From positions 3,342,526 to 3,406,525 of the forward strand of contig NZ_CP080327.1 in NCBI RefSeq assembly GCF_019443285.1: a DNA stretch of 64,000 bases. Reading direction: 5' to 3'. The DNA is from Aquisediminimonas profunda (lineage in GTDB: Bacteria > Pseudomonadota > Alphaproteobacteria > Sphingomonadales > Sphingomonadaceae). Under the pieces are notes generated by a model, which searched no databases, had not been told where the DNA came from, and worked only from the letters and a program-made list of their open reading frames with translations. This document shows, in pieces, positions 42,289-48,793 of the stretch. How positions within the stretch are numbered: the stretch's first letter is position 1; every line of letters starts with the position of its first letter. Made by a program: the position numbers and the translations under genes.

Positions 42289-43049
42289 CAGAATGGACTC
42301 ACTCTGGAGAAGAATCGTTGCAGCCAGCCTTGCTTGCTGGCCCGTGCAATTTCGCCATGGCCCACGTAGAGGATACGCGCATCGGCAACGCGGGTGGAAA
42401 GGACGCGGTTGTCTGGCGAAATGTCAGACGCCCTGATGATCCCTGAAAACTGGACACGTTCATCGCCGCGATTGAGCGTCAGCTGCTTTTCTCCGCTGAC
42501 AAGCATTGTGCCGTTGGGATAAACAGCAGCCACAGTCACACTGAGTTCCCCTGACAAGGCGTTTGACTGCGATGCATCCCCCTTCCCCTTGAACGACTGA
42601 GTACCGGAAGCACCAACATCGGTCGGCTTGAAGAAGCTGAGTGGTCCGGTTGTGGGAGGTGTGAGGCCAATGCCGCCATCGCGGCCTGTTGTGGCAGAGT
42701 TCGATTTGCTGGCAGTCGTGCGCTCGACCAGGTCAATGGTGATGAGATCCCCTGGCTGGGAGGCGCGTGCGCCGGATGTAAGCGGAGCATAGGCACCGCC
42801 CTGGAAGATCGCGCCATTGGCGACCACGACCGGCGCGGCAACAGGCGCCGTGGGCCGAAAGGCTGTATCTTCGGCGCGCTCCTTGTGCCGGGCCGCCGCA
42901 GGCGACGCCGCGATCCCAAGCGCCGCGAGGGACACCGCGAACAGCGAGAATGATTTGGGAGGCGAGGCAAATATGTGGGGACTTTGGCCCCGCCTCCCGG
43001 TCCGCGCCCAAGACAGGCGGGCGCGAAAACTAAAGTTGTTGGCTGGCAT
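42288..43049 (-). CDS. flgH: Flagellar L-ring protein FlgH without a lipobox
   Basis: Outer-membrane L-ring subunit, 253 residues. The mature core is clear: GAIFQGGAYAPLTSGARASQ, GDLITIDLVERTTASKSN, GLTPPTTGPLSFF, NALSGELSVTVAAVYPNGTM and GIIRASDISPDNRVLSTRVA. Typical FlgH is a lipoprotein with a Cys after the signal peptide. Here the leader is long and basic, then FAVSLAALGIAASPAAARHK, with a signal-peptidase-I-type AAA site and no Cys. The start overlaps flgG by 20 bases; a later GTG would leave too short a leader. Confidence 0.93.
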   Translation of the reverse strand: MPANNFSFRARLSWARTGRRGQSPHIFASPPKSFSLFAVSLAALGIAASPAAARHKERAEDTAFRPTAPVAAPVVVANGAIFQGGAYAPLTSGARASQPGDLITIDLVERTTASKSNSATTGRDGGIGLTPPTTGPLSFFKPTDVGASGTQSFKGKGDASQSNALSGELSVTVAAVYPNGTMLVSGEKQLTLNRGDERVQFSGIIRASDISPDNRVLSTRVADARILYVGHGEIARASKQGWLQRFFSRVSPF

Positions 43050-43818
43050 TTTTCAGCATTTCGTCTGCGGCCTGGATCATCTTTGAATTGACCTCATAGG
43101 CGCGTTGGGTCTCAATCATGTCCACCAGCTCTTCAACGACATTGACGTTGGAGGCTTCGAGCGCGCCGCCACGAAGCGAGCCGCGCCCTTCCGATCCGGG
43201 AGCGCCAACCTGCGCGACACCCGAAGATGCCGTTTGCGCAAGAAGGTTGTTGCCAAGGGCCTGGAGGCCTGCCGGATTGACGAACCGTGCCGTTTCGATC
43301 TTGCCCAGCTCGGTCGGGTCGGTTTGCCCCGCAAGCTGCGCTGTTACAGTGCCGTCAGCTCCGATCGAAACCGACGTCGCACCTTCGGGTACCTGGATTT
43401 GCGGCTGGATCGGCAGACCGTTGCCCGTCACAATCGTACCCTCGGCGGACAGGCTGAAATCACCGGCGCGCGTATAGGCAGTCTGCCCATCCGGCATCAG
43501 GATCTGAAAATAGCCCGCCCCTTCAATCGCGACATCAAGGCCGTTGCCAGTCGTGTTGAGCGTGCCCTGGGTTTCGATCCGGGCTGTGCCCTTGACCTGC
43601 ACACCGGTGCCAAGATTGAGGCCGGTGGCATATTTGTTTTCCGCAGAGGTGGGCGAACCGGCCGTATTGACGATCTGATAGGCCAGAGTTTCGAAACTCG
43701 CCCGATCCCGCTTGAAACCGGTCGTATTCACGTTCGCGAGATTGTTCGCGATGACCTGCATTTTCATGTTCTGCGCGTCGAGCCCGGTACGGGCGACATG
43801 CAATGCACCTGACGACAT
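43030..43818 (-). CDS. flgG: Flagellar distal rod protein FlgG
   Basis: Distal rod subunit, 262 residues, the canonical length. N-terminus SSGALHVARTGLDAQNMKMQ then VIANNLANVNTTGFKRDRA; middle GNGLDVAIEGAGYFQILMPD and GQTAYTRAGDFSLSAEGTIV; C-terminus LEASNVNVVEELVDMIETQR followed by AYEVNSKMIQAADEMLKNAS. The exact family pattern distinguishes it from flgE and flgF beside it. It starts 11 bases after flgF. Confidence 0.97.
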   Translation of the reverse strand: MSSGALHVARTGLDAQNMKMQVIANNLANVNTTGFKRDRASFETLAYQIVNTAGSPTSAENKYATGLNLGTGVQVKGTARIETQGTLNTTGNGLDVAIEGAGYFQILMPDGQTAYTRAGDFSLSAEGTIVTGNGLPIQPQIQVPEGATSVSIGADGTVTAQLAGQTDPTELGKIETARFVNPAGLQALGNNLLAQTASSGVAQVGAPGSEGRGSLRGGALEASNVNVVEELVDMIETQRAYEVNSKMIQAADEMLKNASQQL

Positions 43819-43829
43819 GACTTTTGCTC

Positions 43830-44573
43830 CTATTCAGGCAGGCGCATGAGATCGGCGGCTGCCGAATCCATGTCGCGTGCGCTGCTGATCAATTTCAATT
43901 GCGTATCCCAGGACCGACTGGCTTCAATCATCTGGACGAGCGTAGCGGTGGCCGACACGTTCGATCCTTCGATATGACCGGTCAGCAACCGGGCATCCGG
44001 ATCATCGGGAAGGATACCACCACCGCGGATACGGAAGAGTCCGTCCAGTCCCTTGATGATCTTTGAGCCTGTCGCCGTGACAAGGCGAAGATGATCGACT
44101 TCCTGCGGCTGCGCAGGATCGCCACCGACCGGAACGATCGAAATACGGCCGGAACTGTCAATCATCACCTTGTCGGCAGGCGGCAATGTGATTGGCCCTT
44201 GCGCGCCCAGCACCGGCTGGCCTTCGCCATTGGTCAGCAAGCCGGATTGAGAGAGCTGCAGGTCGCCCCGGCGGGTGTAGGCTTCCTCTCCATTGTCCGC
44301 CTGGACGACCAGCAGGGCATCGCCCTGCATCGCCACATCAAGGTCCCGGCCCGTTTCCATGACCACACCCGCGCGCATGTCGGCGCCGATGACCTCTTCC
44401 GAGGCCACCGCCCTGCTTTCGAGGCCATCGCCACGAACCCAGAGTGCCTGCGCTTCGGCAACGTCGCCACGGAATCCCGGCGTCTGGGCATTGGCGAGAT
44501 TGTTCGCCGTCGCCGCTTGCCGGGATTGCGCGCTGCGCATTGCCGTAAGGCTGGTATAGATGAGCCGGTCCAC
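43830..44573 (-). CDS. flgF: Flagellar proximal rod protein FlgF
   Basis: Proximal rod subunit, 247 residues. It starts MDRLIYTSLTAMRSAQSRQA and continues TANNLANAQTPGFRGDV; the middle has GRDLDVAMQGDALLVVQADN and GEEAYTRRGDLQLSQSG; the C-terminus has EGSNVSATATLVQMIEASRS followed by WDTQLKLISSARDMDSAA. It lies between flgE and flgG with 11-base gaps on each side. Confidence 0.94.
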   Translation of the reverse strand: MDRLIYTSLTAMRSAQSRQAATANNLANAQTPGFRGDVAEAQALWVRGDGLESRAVASEEVIGADMRAGVVMETGRDLDVAMQGDALLVVQADNGEEAYTRRGDLQLSQSGLLTNGEGQPVLGAQGPITLPPADKVMIDSSGRISIVPVGGDPAQPQEVDHLRLVTATGSKIIKGLDGLFRIRGGGILPDDPDARLLTGHIEGSNVSATATLVQMIEASRSWDTQLKLISSARDMDSAAADLMRLPE

Positions 44574-44584
44574 GGGTCAGTCCG

Positions 44585-45412
44585 TCAGTTGATGTTCAGG
44601 ACCGACTGGGTCATGGCCTTGTCAGTTTCGATCGCCTTGGCATTTGCCTGGAAGTTGCGCTGAGCGGCGATGAGCGCCACCAGTTCTTCCGTGACGTCGA
44701 CGTTTGCACGTTCAAGGGCGCCCGAACGGATCGAACCAAGCGGCCCGTTGGTGGCGGCATCGATTGTCGGCGGTCCGCTGTCTCCGGTCGACTGCCAGTG
44801 GCCATCACCGACCGGACGAAGACCCTCCTGCGCGGTGAAGCTCGCCATTGCGACCTTGCCCAGATACTCGCTGGAACCATCGGCATAGGTGGCTGTTGTC
44901 AGACCATCCAGACCAATTGAAACATTGACGAGAGCGGCAGTCGGATTGCCTGGCGCGCCTGTAGGCAGGTTGAAATCAATGAGTGAGCCAAGCGCTGTCG
45001 AGGTGACGTTACCAGCTGCGTCGACTGGCAGAAGCTGCAGCTTTGCGCCCGTTGTATCGCGAACCGAACGGTCGGGCATCACGTTGAACGAGCCATTGCG
45101 CGTATAGGTGACAGCCTGACGGGGCGGATCGCCCTTGACAACGAACATGCCTTCGCCTGCGACCGCCAGGTCAAGCGTACGATCCGTCGCTTCCAGCGTG
45201 CCCTGTGTGAACTGCTGGGTGATGCCGTTGAGGCGCGTCCCCTGACCCGATACCAGTCGGGTGTTCTGCGTGGGCGAGCTGGCGAACAGATCGCCGAACT
45301 GGGCACGGCTCTTCTTGAAGCCGGTCGAGTTCACGTTCGCAAGATTGTTCGAAATAGCTGAAAGATCGGCTTGCGCCCCCTTCAGTCCCGACAAAGATGT
45401 ATAGAAAGCCAT
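44585..45412 (-). CDS. flgE: Flagellar hook protein FlgE, short form
   Basis: Hook subunit, 275 residues. It starts MAFYTSLSGLKGAQADLSAI and NNLANVNSTGFKKSRAQFGD (hook pattern), has DRTLDLAVAGEGMFVVKGD and TYTRNGSFNVMPDRSVRDTT, and ends LERANVDVTEELVALIAAQR then NFQANAKAIETDKAMTQSVL. Hook proteins usually have 390-450 residues; here the FlgE D2 region is reduced to about 60 residues around SIGLDGLTTATYADGSSEYL. The operon position after flgD supports FlgE rather than a rod protein. Confidence 0.92.
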   Translation of the reverse strand: MAFYTSLSGLKGAQADLSAISNNLANVNSTGFKKSRAQFGDLFASSPTQNTRLVSGQGTRLNGITQQFTQGTLEATDRTLDLAVAGEGMFVVKGDPPRQAVTYTRNGSFNVMPDRSVRDTTGAKLQLLPVDAAGNVTSTALGSLIDFNLPTGAPGNPTAALVNVSIGLDGLTTATYADGSSEYLGKVAMASFTAQEGLRPVGDGHWQSTGDSGPPTIDAATNGPLGSIRSGALERANVDVTEELVALIAAQRNFQANAKAIETDKAMTQSVLNIN

Positions 45413-45424
45413 GAAAACTTCTCC

Positions 45425-45730
45425 TTATGCGCCTGTTGTGGTGCTGGTGGGCTTGTTCTGGGCCTGGATGGCCGTCAGCAGAGCTGTCTGCTGCTTGATC
45501 TGATCGGCAATGCCCTTGAGCGAGGCGTTCATTTCCGAAATCCCCGCTACGCTCGAAAATTGAGCCATCTGGGCCACCATCGCGGTGTTATCGACCGGAT
45601 TGAACGGATCCTGTTCCTTGAGTTGGGTCGTCATGAGCCGCAGGAACGCCGTCTCGTCGAGCTTCTGGGCCCCGGCACCCTTGGGGACGACCGGAATGTT
45701 TGAACCGTTCACTGGGGTTGTGCTTGTCAT
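45425..45730 (-). CDS. flgD: Hook-capping scaffold protein FlgD, N-terminal part only
   Basis: Hook-assembly scaffold, 101 residues. The conserved N-terminal region is complete: LDETAFLRLMTTQLKEQDPF, NPVDNTAMVAQMAQFSSVAG and ISEMNASLKGIADQIKQ. The C-terminal tudor/Ig-like domains of enteric FlgD (around 220 residues) are absent: after residue 85 only a Thr-rich tail remains before the stop. No frameshifted remainder is visible in the 12 bases before flgE. It overlaps flgC by 4 bases. Confidence 0.9.
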   Translation of the reverse strand: MTSTTPVNGSNIPVVPKGAGAQKLDETAFLRLMTTQLKEQDPFNPVDNTAMVAQMAQFSSVAGISEMNASLKGIADQIKQQTALLTAIQAQNKPTSTTTGA

Positions 45731-46134
45731 TGTCCTAACCTCAAAGTTTCGAGCATCAGGCCCTTCGCAGTTTGAAGGACCTGGACATTGTTTTGGTACT
45801 GGCGCGACGTTTCGAGCATCTCGACCATCTCTGCAGCGCTATCGACGGCCGCTTCCCAGACATCTCCATTCTTGTCGGCAAGCGGATGCGAGGGATCGTG
45901 GCGCTTTGTGGGTGCAGCTGGAGACGAGACAATCTTGTCTATCGCCACGGTTGCCGTGCCATCCTCGCCCATGATTGTGCGGAACACTGGCTTCAGAGAC
46001 CTGAACGCCCCTTCTTCGGAGCCCGAGATCGTTCCAGCGTTTGCAAGGTTGGATGCGGTCGTATTGAGCCGTACGAGCTGCGCGGCCATTGCACGGCCGC
46101 TGATGTCGAAAAGGGAAAGAGTCTGGTTCGCCAT
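45727..46134 (-). CDS. flgC: Flagellar proximal rod protein FlgC
   Basis: Rod subunit, 135 residues. N-terminus LSLFDISGRAMAAQLVRLNT and ASNLANAGTISGSEEGAFRS; the C-terminus AAVDSAAEMVEMLETSRQYQ and NNVQVLQTAKGLMLETLRLG matches the family. It starts 1 base after the flgB stop. Length is canonical. Confidence 0.95.
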   Translation of the reverse strand: MANQTLSLFDISGRAMAAQLVRLNTTASNLANAGTISGSEEGAFRSLKPVFRTIMGEDGTATVAIDKIVSSPAAPTKRHDPSHPLADKNGDVWEAAVDSAAEMVEMLETSRQYQNNVQVLQTAKGLMLETLRLGQ

Positions 46135-46135
46135 G

Positions 46136-46477
46136 TTATTCGCCCTTCAACGCGCGCATCATCGTTCCGATCCGGCCCTGCAGGAAGGACAGGCTTGAAC
46201 GGTAAGCGAGTGCGTTTTCCGCGAACGCGGTCTGTTCCGTGGACATCTCTACTGTATTGCCGTCGAGCGAGGGCTGAAGCGGCACGCGATATTCGATCGA
46301 GGATTCAATCGACTCGCCGTCGCTGGCCTGGCGCAATGCCTGCGCAAAATTCATGTCGCGGGCTTTGTAGTTCGGCGTCGCTGCATTGGCGATGTTCGAA
46401 GCGAGCATCGACATCCGCTGCGAACGGAGCTGCAGCGCCGTCGCATGAATACCAAATAGTGACTGTCCAACAGACAT
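46136..46477 (-). CDS. flgB: Flagellar proximal rod protein FlgB
   Basis: First gene of the flg operon, 113 residues. It has HATALQLRSQRMSMLASNIA, NAATPNYKARDMNFAQAL and a C-terminus TAFAENALAYRSSLSFLQGR. I chose the ATG at 46477, which has GGAGG 5 bases upstream; the longer upstream frame is antisense to flgA leader DNA. A sigma-54 promoter lies about 70 bases upstream. Confidence 0.95.
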   Translation of the reverse strand: MSVGQSLFGIHATALQLRSQRMSMLASNIANAATPNYKARDMNFAQALRQASDGESIESSIEYRVPLQPSLDGNTVEMSTEQTAFAENALAYRSSLSFLQGRIGTMMRALKGE

Positions 46478-46545
46478 GACTGCCTCCAAAAATCTGGCCA
46501 GGCGACGTTCGATCAGGAAGGTCGGGATAGGCCCGCCACGATCAA

Positions 46546-46561
46546 AGCAATCATCGTGCCA
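46546..46561 (-). promoter_or_regulatory. Sigma-54 promoter of the flgB operon
   Basis: On the minus strand TGGCACGATGATTGCT, an exact TGGCACG-N4-TTGCW site. The start point would be near 46535, with flgB starting at 46477. It faces away from the flgA sigma-54 promoter in the same 267-base intergenic region. Confidence 0.9.
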
Positions 46562-46692
46562 AATGCAGGAAGGTGGCTGAAATGCGTGCCTTTCATGAAA
46601 TGCGCCATCACTTGGAGGCAGAGAAATATGCAGCGCGTCGGAATTTTGACGGACCTGGCCGAAAAGCAAGAAGACTCACGCATTTCTGCCAC

Positions 46693-46708
46693 TGGCATGG
46701 GCCTTGCT
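46693..46708 (+). promoter_or_regulatory. Sigma-54 promoter of flgA
   Basis: TGGCATGGGCCTTGCT matches the TGGCAYG-N4-TTGCW pattern of the other three sites, with T instead of C at position 6. The predicted start point is near 46720 and the flgA ATG is at 46745. Confidence 0.8.
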
Positions 46709-46744
46709 CCTCATGCGTGGACATATTCCTTTCGGAGAATGACC

Positions 46745-47230
46745 ATGGTTCGCATGACCCTTGCTGCACTGCTTCTCAATCTGGTGCCTTCCGTTGCATT
46801 GGCGGACGCGATCGAGGACCTCGACCGGCTGGACAGCCGCATTGAAGTCTTGACGGGCGCGGCGCCGGGTCAACCCGGTGGCGCAATCACCCCGCTTGAT
46901 CGGCGCTTGAAGCTAGCGGCCTGCCAGCAGCCAGCGACCATAGAATGGGCCGGCAGCGATGCGCTTGCGGTACGCTGTCCTTCAATTGGCTGGCGACTGC
47001 GTGTTGCAATTGCTCCAATCGGCGCTGCGCAGGGCAAGGCCATGCTGAGCGTGCACAGGGGCGACACGGTCGAAGTCAGCGTCTCGGGCGACGCTTATGA
47101 CGTGACGGCAACAGGTATTGCACTTGACGATGGCGCTGAAGGATCCAGCATACGCCTCAAGATCGGCGCTGCAGGTACCCAAACCTCTGCCATTGTGACC
47201 GGACCGGGAACCGTATCGCTTTCGCGTTAA
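46745..47230 (+). CDS. flgA: P-ring assembly chaperone FlgA, short form
   Basis: Periplasmic chaperone for FlgI, 161 residues. A signal peptide (MTLAALLLNLVPSVALA) is followed by a short linker and the SAF-like domain: DRRLKLAACQQPATIEW (the conserved Cys in RLKLAAC), ALAVRCPSIGWRLRVAI, VHRGDTVEVSVSGDAYDVTA and SIRLKIGAAGTQTSAIVTGP. Enteric FlgA is about 220 residues, so the N-terminal part is reduced. The ATG at 46745 has GGAGA 6 bases upstream. The flgM sigma-28 promoter overlaps its stop codon. Confidence 0.88.
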   Translation: MVRMTLAALLLNLVPSVALADAIEDLDRLDSRIEVLTGAAPGQPGGAITPLDRRLKLAACQQPATIEWAGSDALAVRCPSIGWRLRVAIAPIGAAQGKAMLSVHRGDTVEVSVSGDAYDVTATGIALDDGAEGSSIRLKIGAAGTQTSAIVTGPGTVSLSR

Positions 47231-47254
47231 ACTTTTCTTCAGGCCTGCCGTTTC
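47228..47254 (+). promoter_or_regulatory. Sigma-28 (FliA) promoter of flgM
   Basis: TAAACTTT, 11 bases, GCCGTTTC: seven of eight -35 bases match TAAAGTTT, spacing is exact, and the -10 octamer is identical to that of flagellin. The TAA of the -35 is the flgA stop codon. The arrangement parallels the dual control of flgM in enteric bacteria, where a class III promoter lies next to flgA. Confidence 0.72.
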
Positions 47255-47310
47255 CCACTTCAAGCCCTGTCGCATTCACTCTGACAGGGGCCATGACAAA
47301 GGGAAGTAAG

Positions 47311-47595
47311 ATGGTTGACCCCGTTACACTTTGGCCGACAAGGCCGGTGTCCAGATCCGTAAAGGATGACGGCGCCCGTGCTGCGCGCACCGAGACCATG
47401 TCGGCGCGCGACATCGTCACAGGCCAGAGCCTGCCCAAGCTGGTAAATCTGGCCACAGAGCTCTCGAAAGCCGGACCGCCTGTGGACTTTGTAAAGATCG
47501 CGCTGGTGCGCCAGGCCATCGCTCAGGGCGAATATTCGGTCGATGTCGATCGCATCGCGCACGCGATGGTCGACTTCTTCAGGACTGCGGACTGA
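47311..47595 (+). CDS. flgM: Anti-sigma-28 factor FlgM
   Basis: Inhibitor of FliA that is exported when the hook is complete, 94 residues. The C-terminal sigma-binding part is diagnostic: PVDFVKIALVRQAIAQGEYS then VDVDRIAHAMVDFFRTAD. The N-terminal half is polar and probably disordered. The ATG at 47311 has AAGGGAAG upstream and is preferred over that at 47293. It is followed by flgN after 5 bases. Confidence 0.92.
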   Translation: MVDPVTLWPTRPVSRSVKDDGARAARTETMSARDIVTGQSLPKLVNLATELSKAGPPVDFVKIALVRQAIAQGEYSVDVDRIAHAMVDFFRTAD

Positions 47596-47600
47596 CGCCC

Positions 47601-47930
47601 ATGACGGCCGTGGAATCCATCATCGAAATCCAGGCCGCCCTTATGGACGCCATAGATTCGCGCGACATTGAACGGATCGAGCAGTCAACAAAGGACCTTG
47701 CCCGCGCTGTGGCACAGGTGCGGCAGCGTGGTGCCATCCTCGCAGGGGAAAAGCTGCGCTCCGATGTTGGCTATGCCCTGAAACAGACCGAGGCACTGAA
47801 GACCCGCGTCAATTATATGGCGGTCCGCAACCGCGAAAAGATGGAAAAACTTGACCAGATGCGTGGGGCAGCAGTCCCGCATGTGTACGCAAATCGCAGA
47901 AATGCTTGGGGTTCGCGTATCCCGGCCTGA
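47601..47930 (+). CDS. flgN: FlgN-like export chaperone
   Basis: Cytoplasmic chaperone for the hook-filament junction proteins FlgK/FlgL, 109 residues. It is mostly helical (IEIQAALMDAIDSRDIERIE; STKDLARAVAQVRQRGAILA; ALKQTEALKTRVNYMAVRNR). FlgN proteins are poorly conserved, so the call rests on helix layout, size and position directly after flgM. A sigma-54 promoter for the next operon begins 3 bases after its stop. Confidence 0.75.
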   Translation: MTAVESIIEIQAALMDAIDSRDIERIEQSTKDLARAVAQVRQRGAILAGEKLRSDVGYALKQTEALKTRVNYMAVRNREKMEKLDQMRGAAVPHVYANRRNAWGSRIPA

Positions 47931-47932
47931 AT

Positions 47933-47948
47933 TGGCACGGCCATTGCA
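47933..47948 (+). promoter_or_regulatory. Sigma-54 promoter of the transglycosylase-flhA-fliA operon
   Basis: TGGCACGGCCATTGCA is an exact TGGCACG-N4-TTGCW site directly after the flgN stop. The predicted start point near 47960 precedes the AAGGAG and ATG of the transglycosylase gene at 47981. It would put fliA, the sigma-28 gene, under sigma-54 control. Confidence 0.9.
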
Positions 47949-47980
47949 TAGTTCGCTCCGAAAGAAGGAGCGAAGACCAG

Positions 47981-48793
47981 ATGCCAGCGCAGACTATCGG
48001 CATTCAGCCAACGGTTCCCCAACGGGTGAGCCTTGCGATTGGCAATGCTTCAAAGCGTACGGGCGTCCCCTTCGATTATCTCATGGCGCAAGCGCGCGTG
48101 GAAAGCAGCCTTGATCCCGAGGCGCAAGCCAGTTCATCGAGCGCAGCAGGACTTTTCCAGTTTACCAAACAGACCTGGCTGGCAACGCTTTCCCAGCATG
48201 GCGCAAACCATGGCCTTCAATGGGCAGCCGACGCAATCCGCAAGGGACCGGACGGCCAATTCCGCGTTGTCGATCCGCAAATGCGCGAACAGATTCTGGG
48301 CTTGCGGTTTGATCCCGACGTCTCCTCGACGATGGCTGCGGAGTTTGCCGACGACAACGCCGACATGCTGCGCAATCGCTTTGGAGAAGAACCGGAGCCC
48401 GTCGACCTCTATCTCGCGCACTTCCTGGGCGCGCAGGGTGCCGCGCAATTCCTGTCCGCATGGAGGGCAGACCCGAACGCGCCTGCCGCGCCACTGAATC
48501 CCGCCGCGGCGGCGGCAAATCGCACCATTTTCTTCAATCCTGATGGCAGCGCGAAAAGCCTTGATGCCATTCGGACCCATTTCGCCGCGCGGCTGGATGA
48601 ACAGCCTGCGGGTTTCCCTGTGACCAGCACGGTCCGCACACAGATGGCGACCCGGACCGGCAGCAATATCCAGTCCTCACAAGAGTTCATGCAGATGCGC
48701 ACCATAGAACCCATGCCGCAGAGCCTTTCGCTCGCGTTTGCAGAGCGCGCTTATCAGCGCCTCTCCCGAATTGACGGCGGTAGCGCGGCATGA
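47981..48793 (+). CDS. Flagellar lytic transglycosylase (SLT domain)
   Basis: Muramidase-like protein, 270 residues. The SLT fold is at residues 15-165: FDYLMAQARVESSLDPEAQA with catalytic Glu41, then SSAAGLFQFTKQTWLATLSQ, and VDLYLAHFLGAQGAAQFLSA. There is no Sec signal peptide (MPAQTIGIQPTVPQRVSLAI), so it may be exported by the flagellar apparatus or act after targeting by another route. It can supply the rod-penetration muramidase that FlgJ lacks here, like SltF of other alphaproteobacteria. The ATG at 47981 has AAGGAG 10 bases upstream, right after a sigma-54 promoter. flhA overlaps its end by 4 bases. Confidence 0.87.
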   Translation: MPAQTIGIQPTVPQRVSLAIGNASKRTGVPFDYLMAQARVESSLDPEAQASSSSAAGLFQFTKQTWLATLSQHGANHGLQWAADAIRKGPDGQFRVVDPQMREQILGLRFDPDVSSTMAAEFADDNADMLRNRFGEEPEPVDLYLAHFLGAQGAAQFLSAWRADPNAPAAPLNPAAAAANRTIFFNPDGSAKSLDAIRTHFAARLDEQPAGFPVTSTVRTQMATRTGSNIQSSQEFMQMRTIEPMPQSLSLAFAERAYQRLSRIDGGSAA

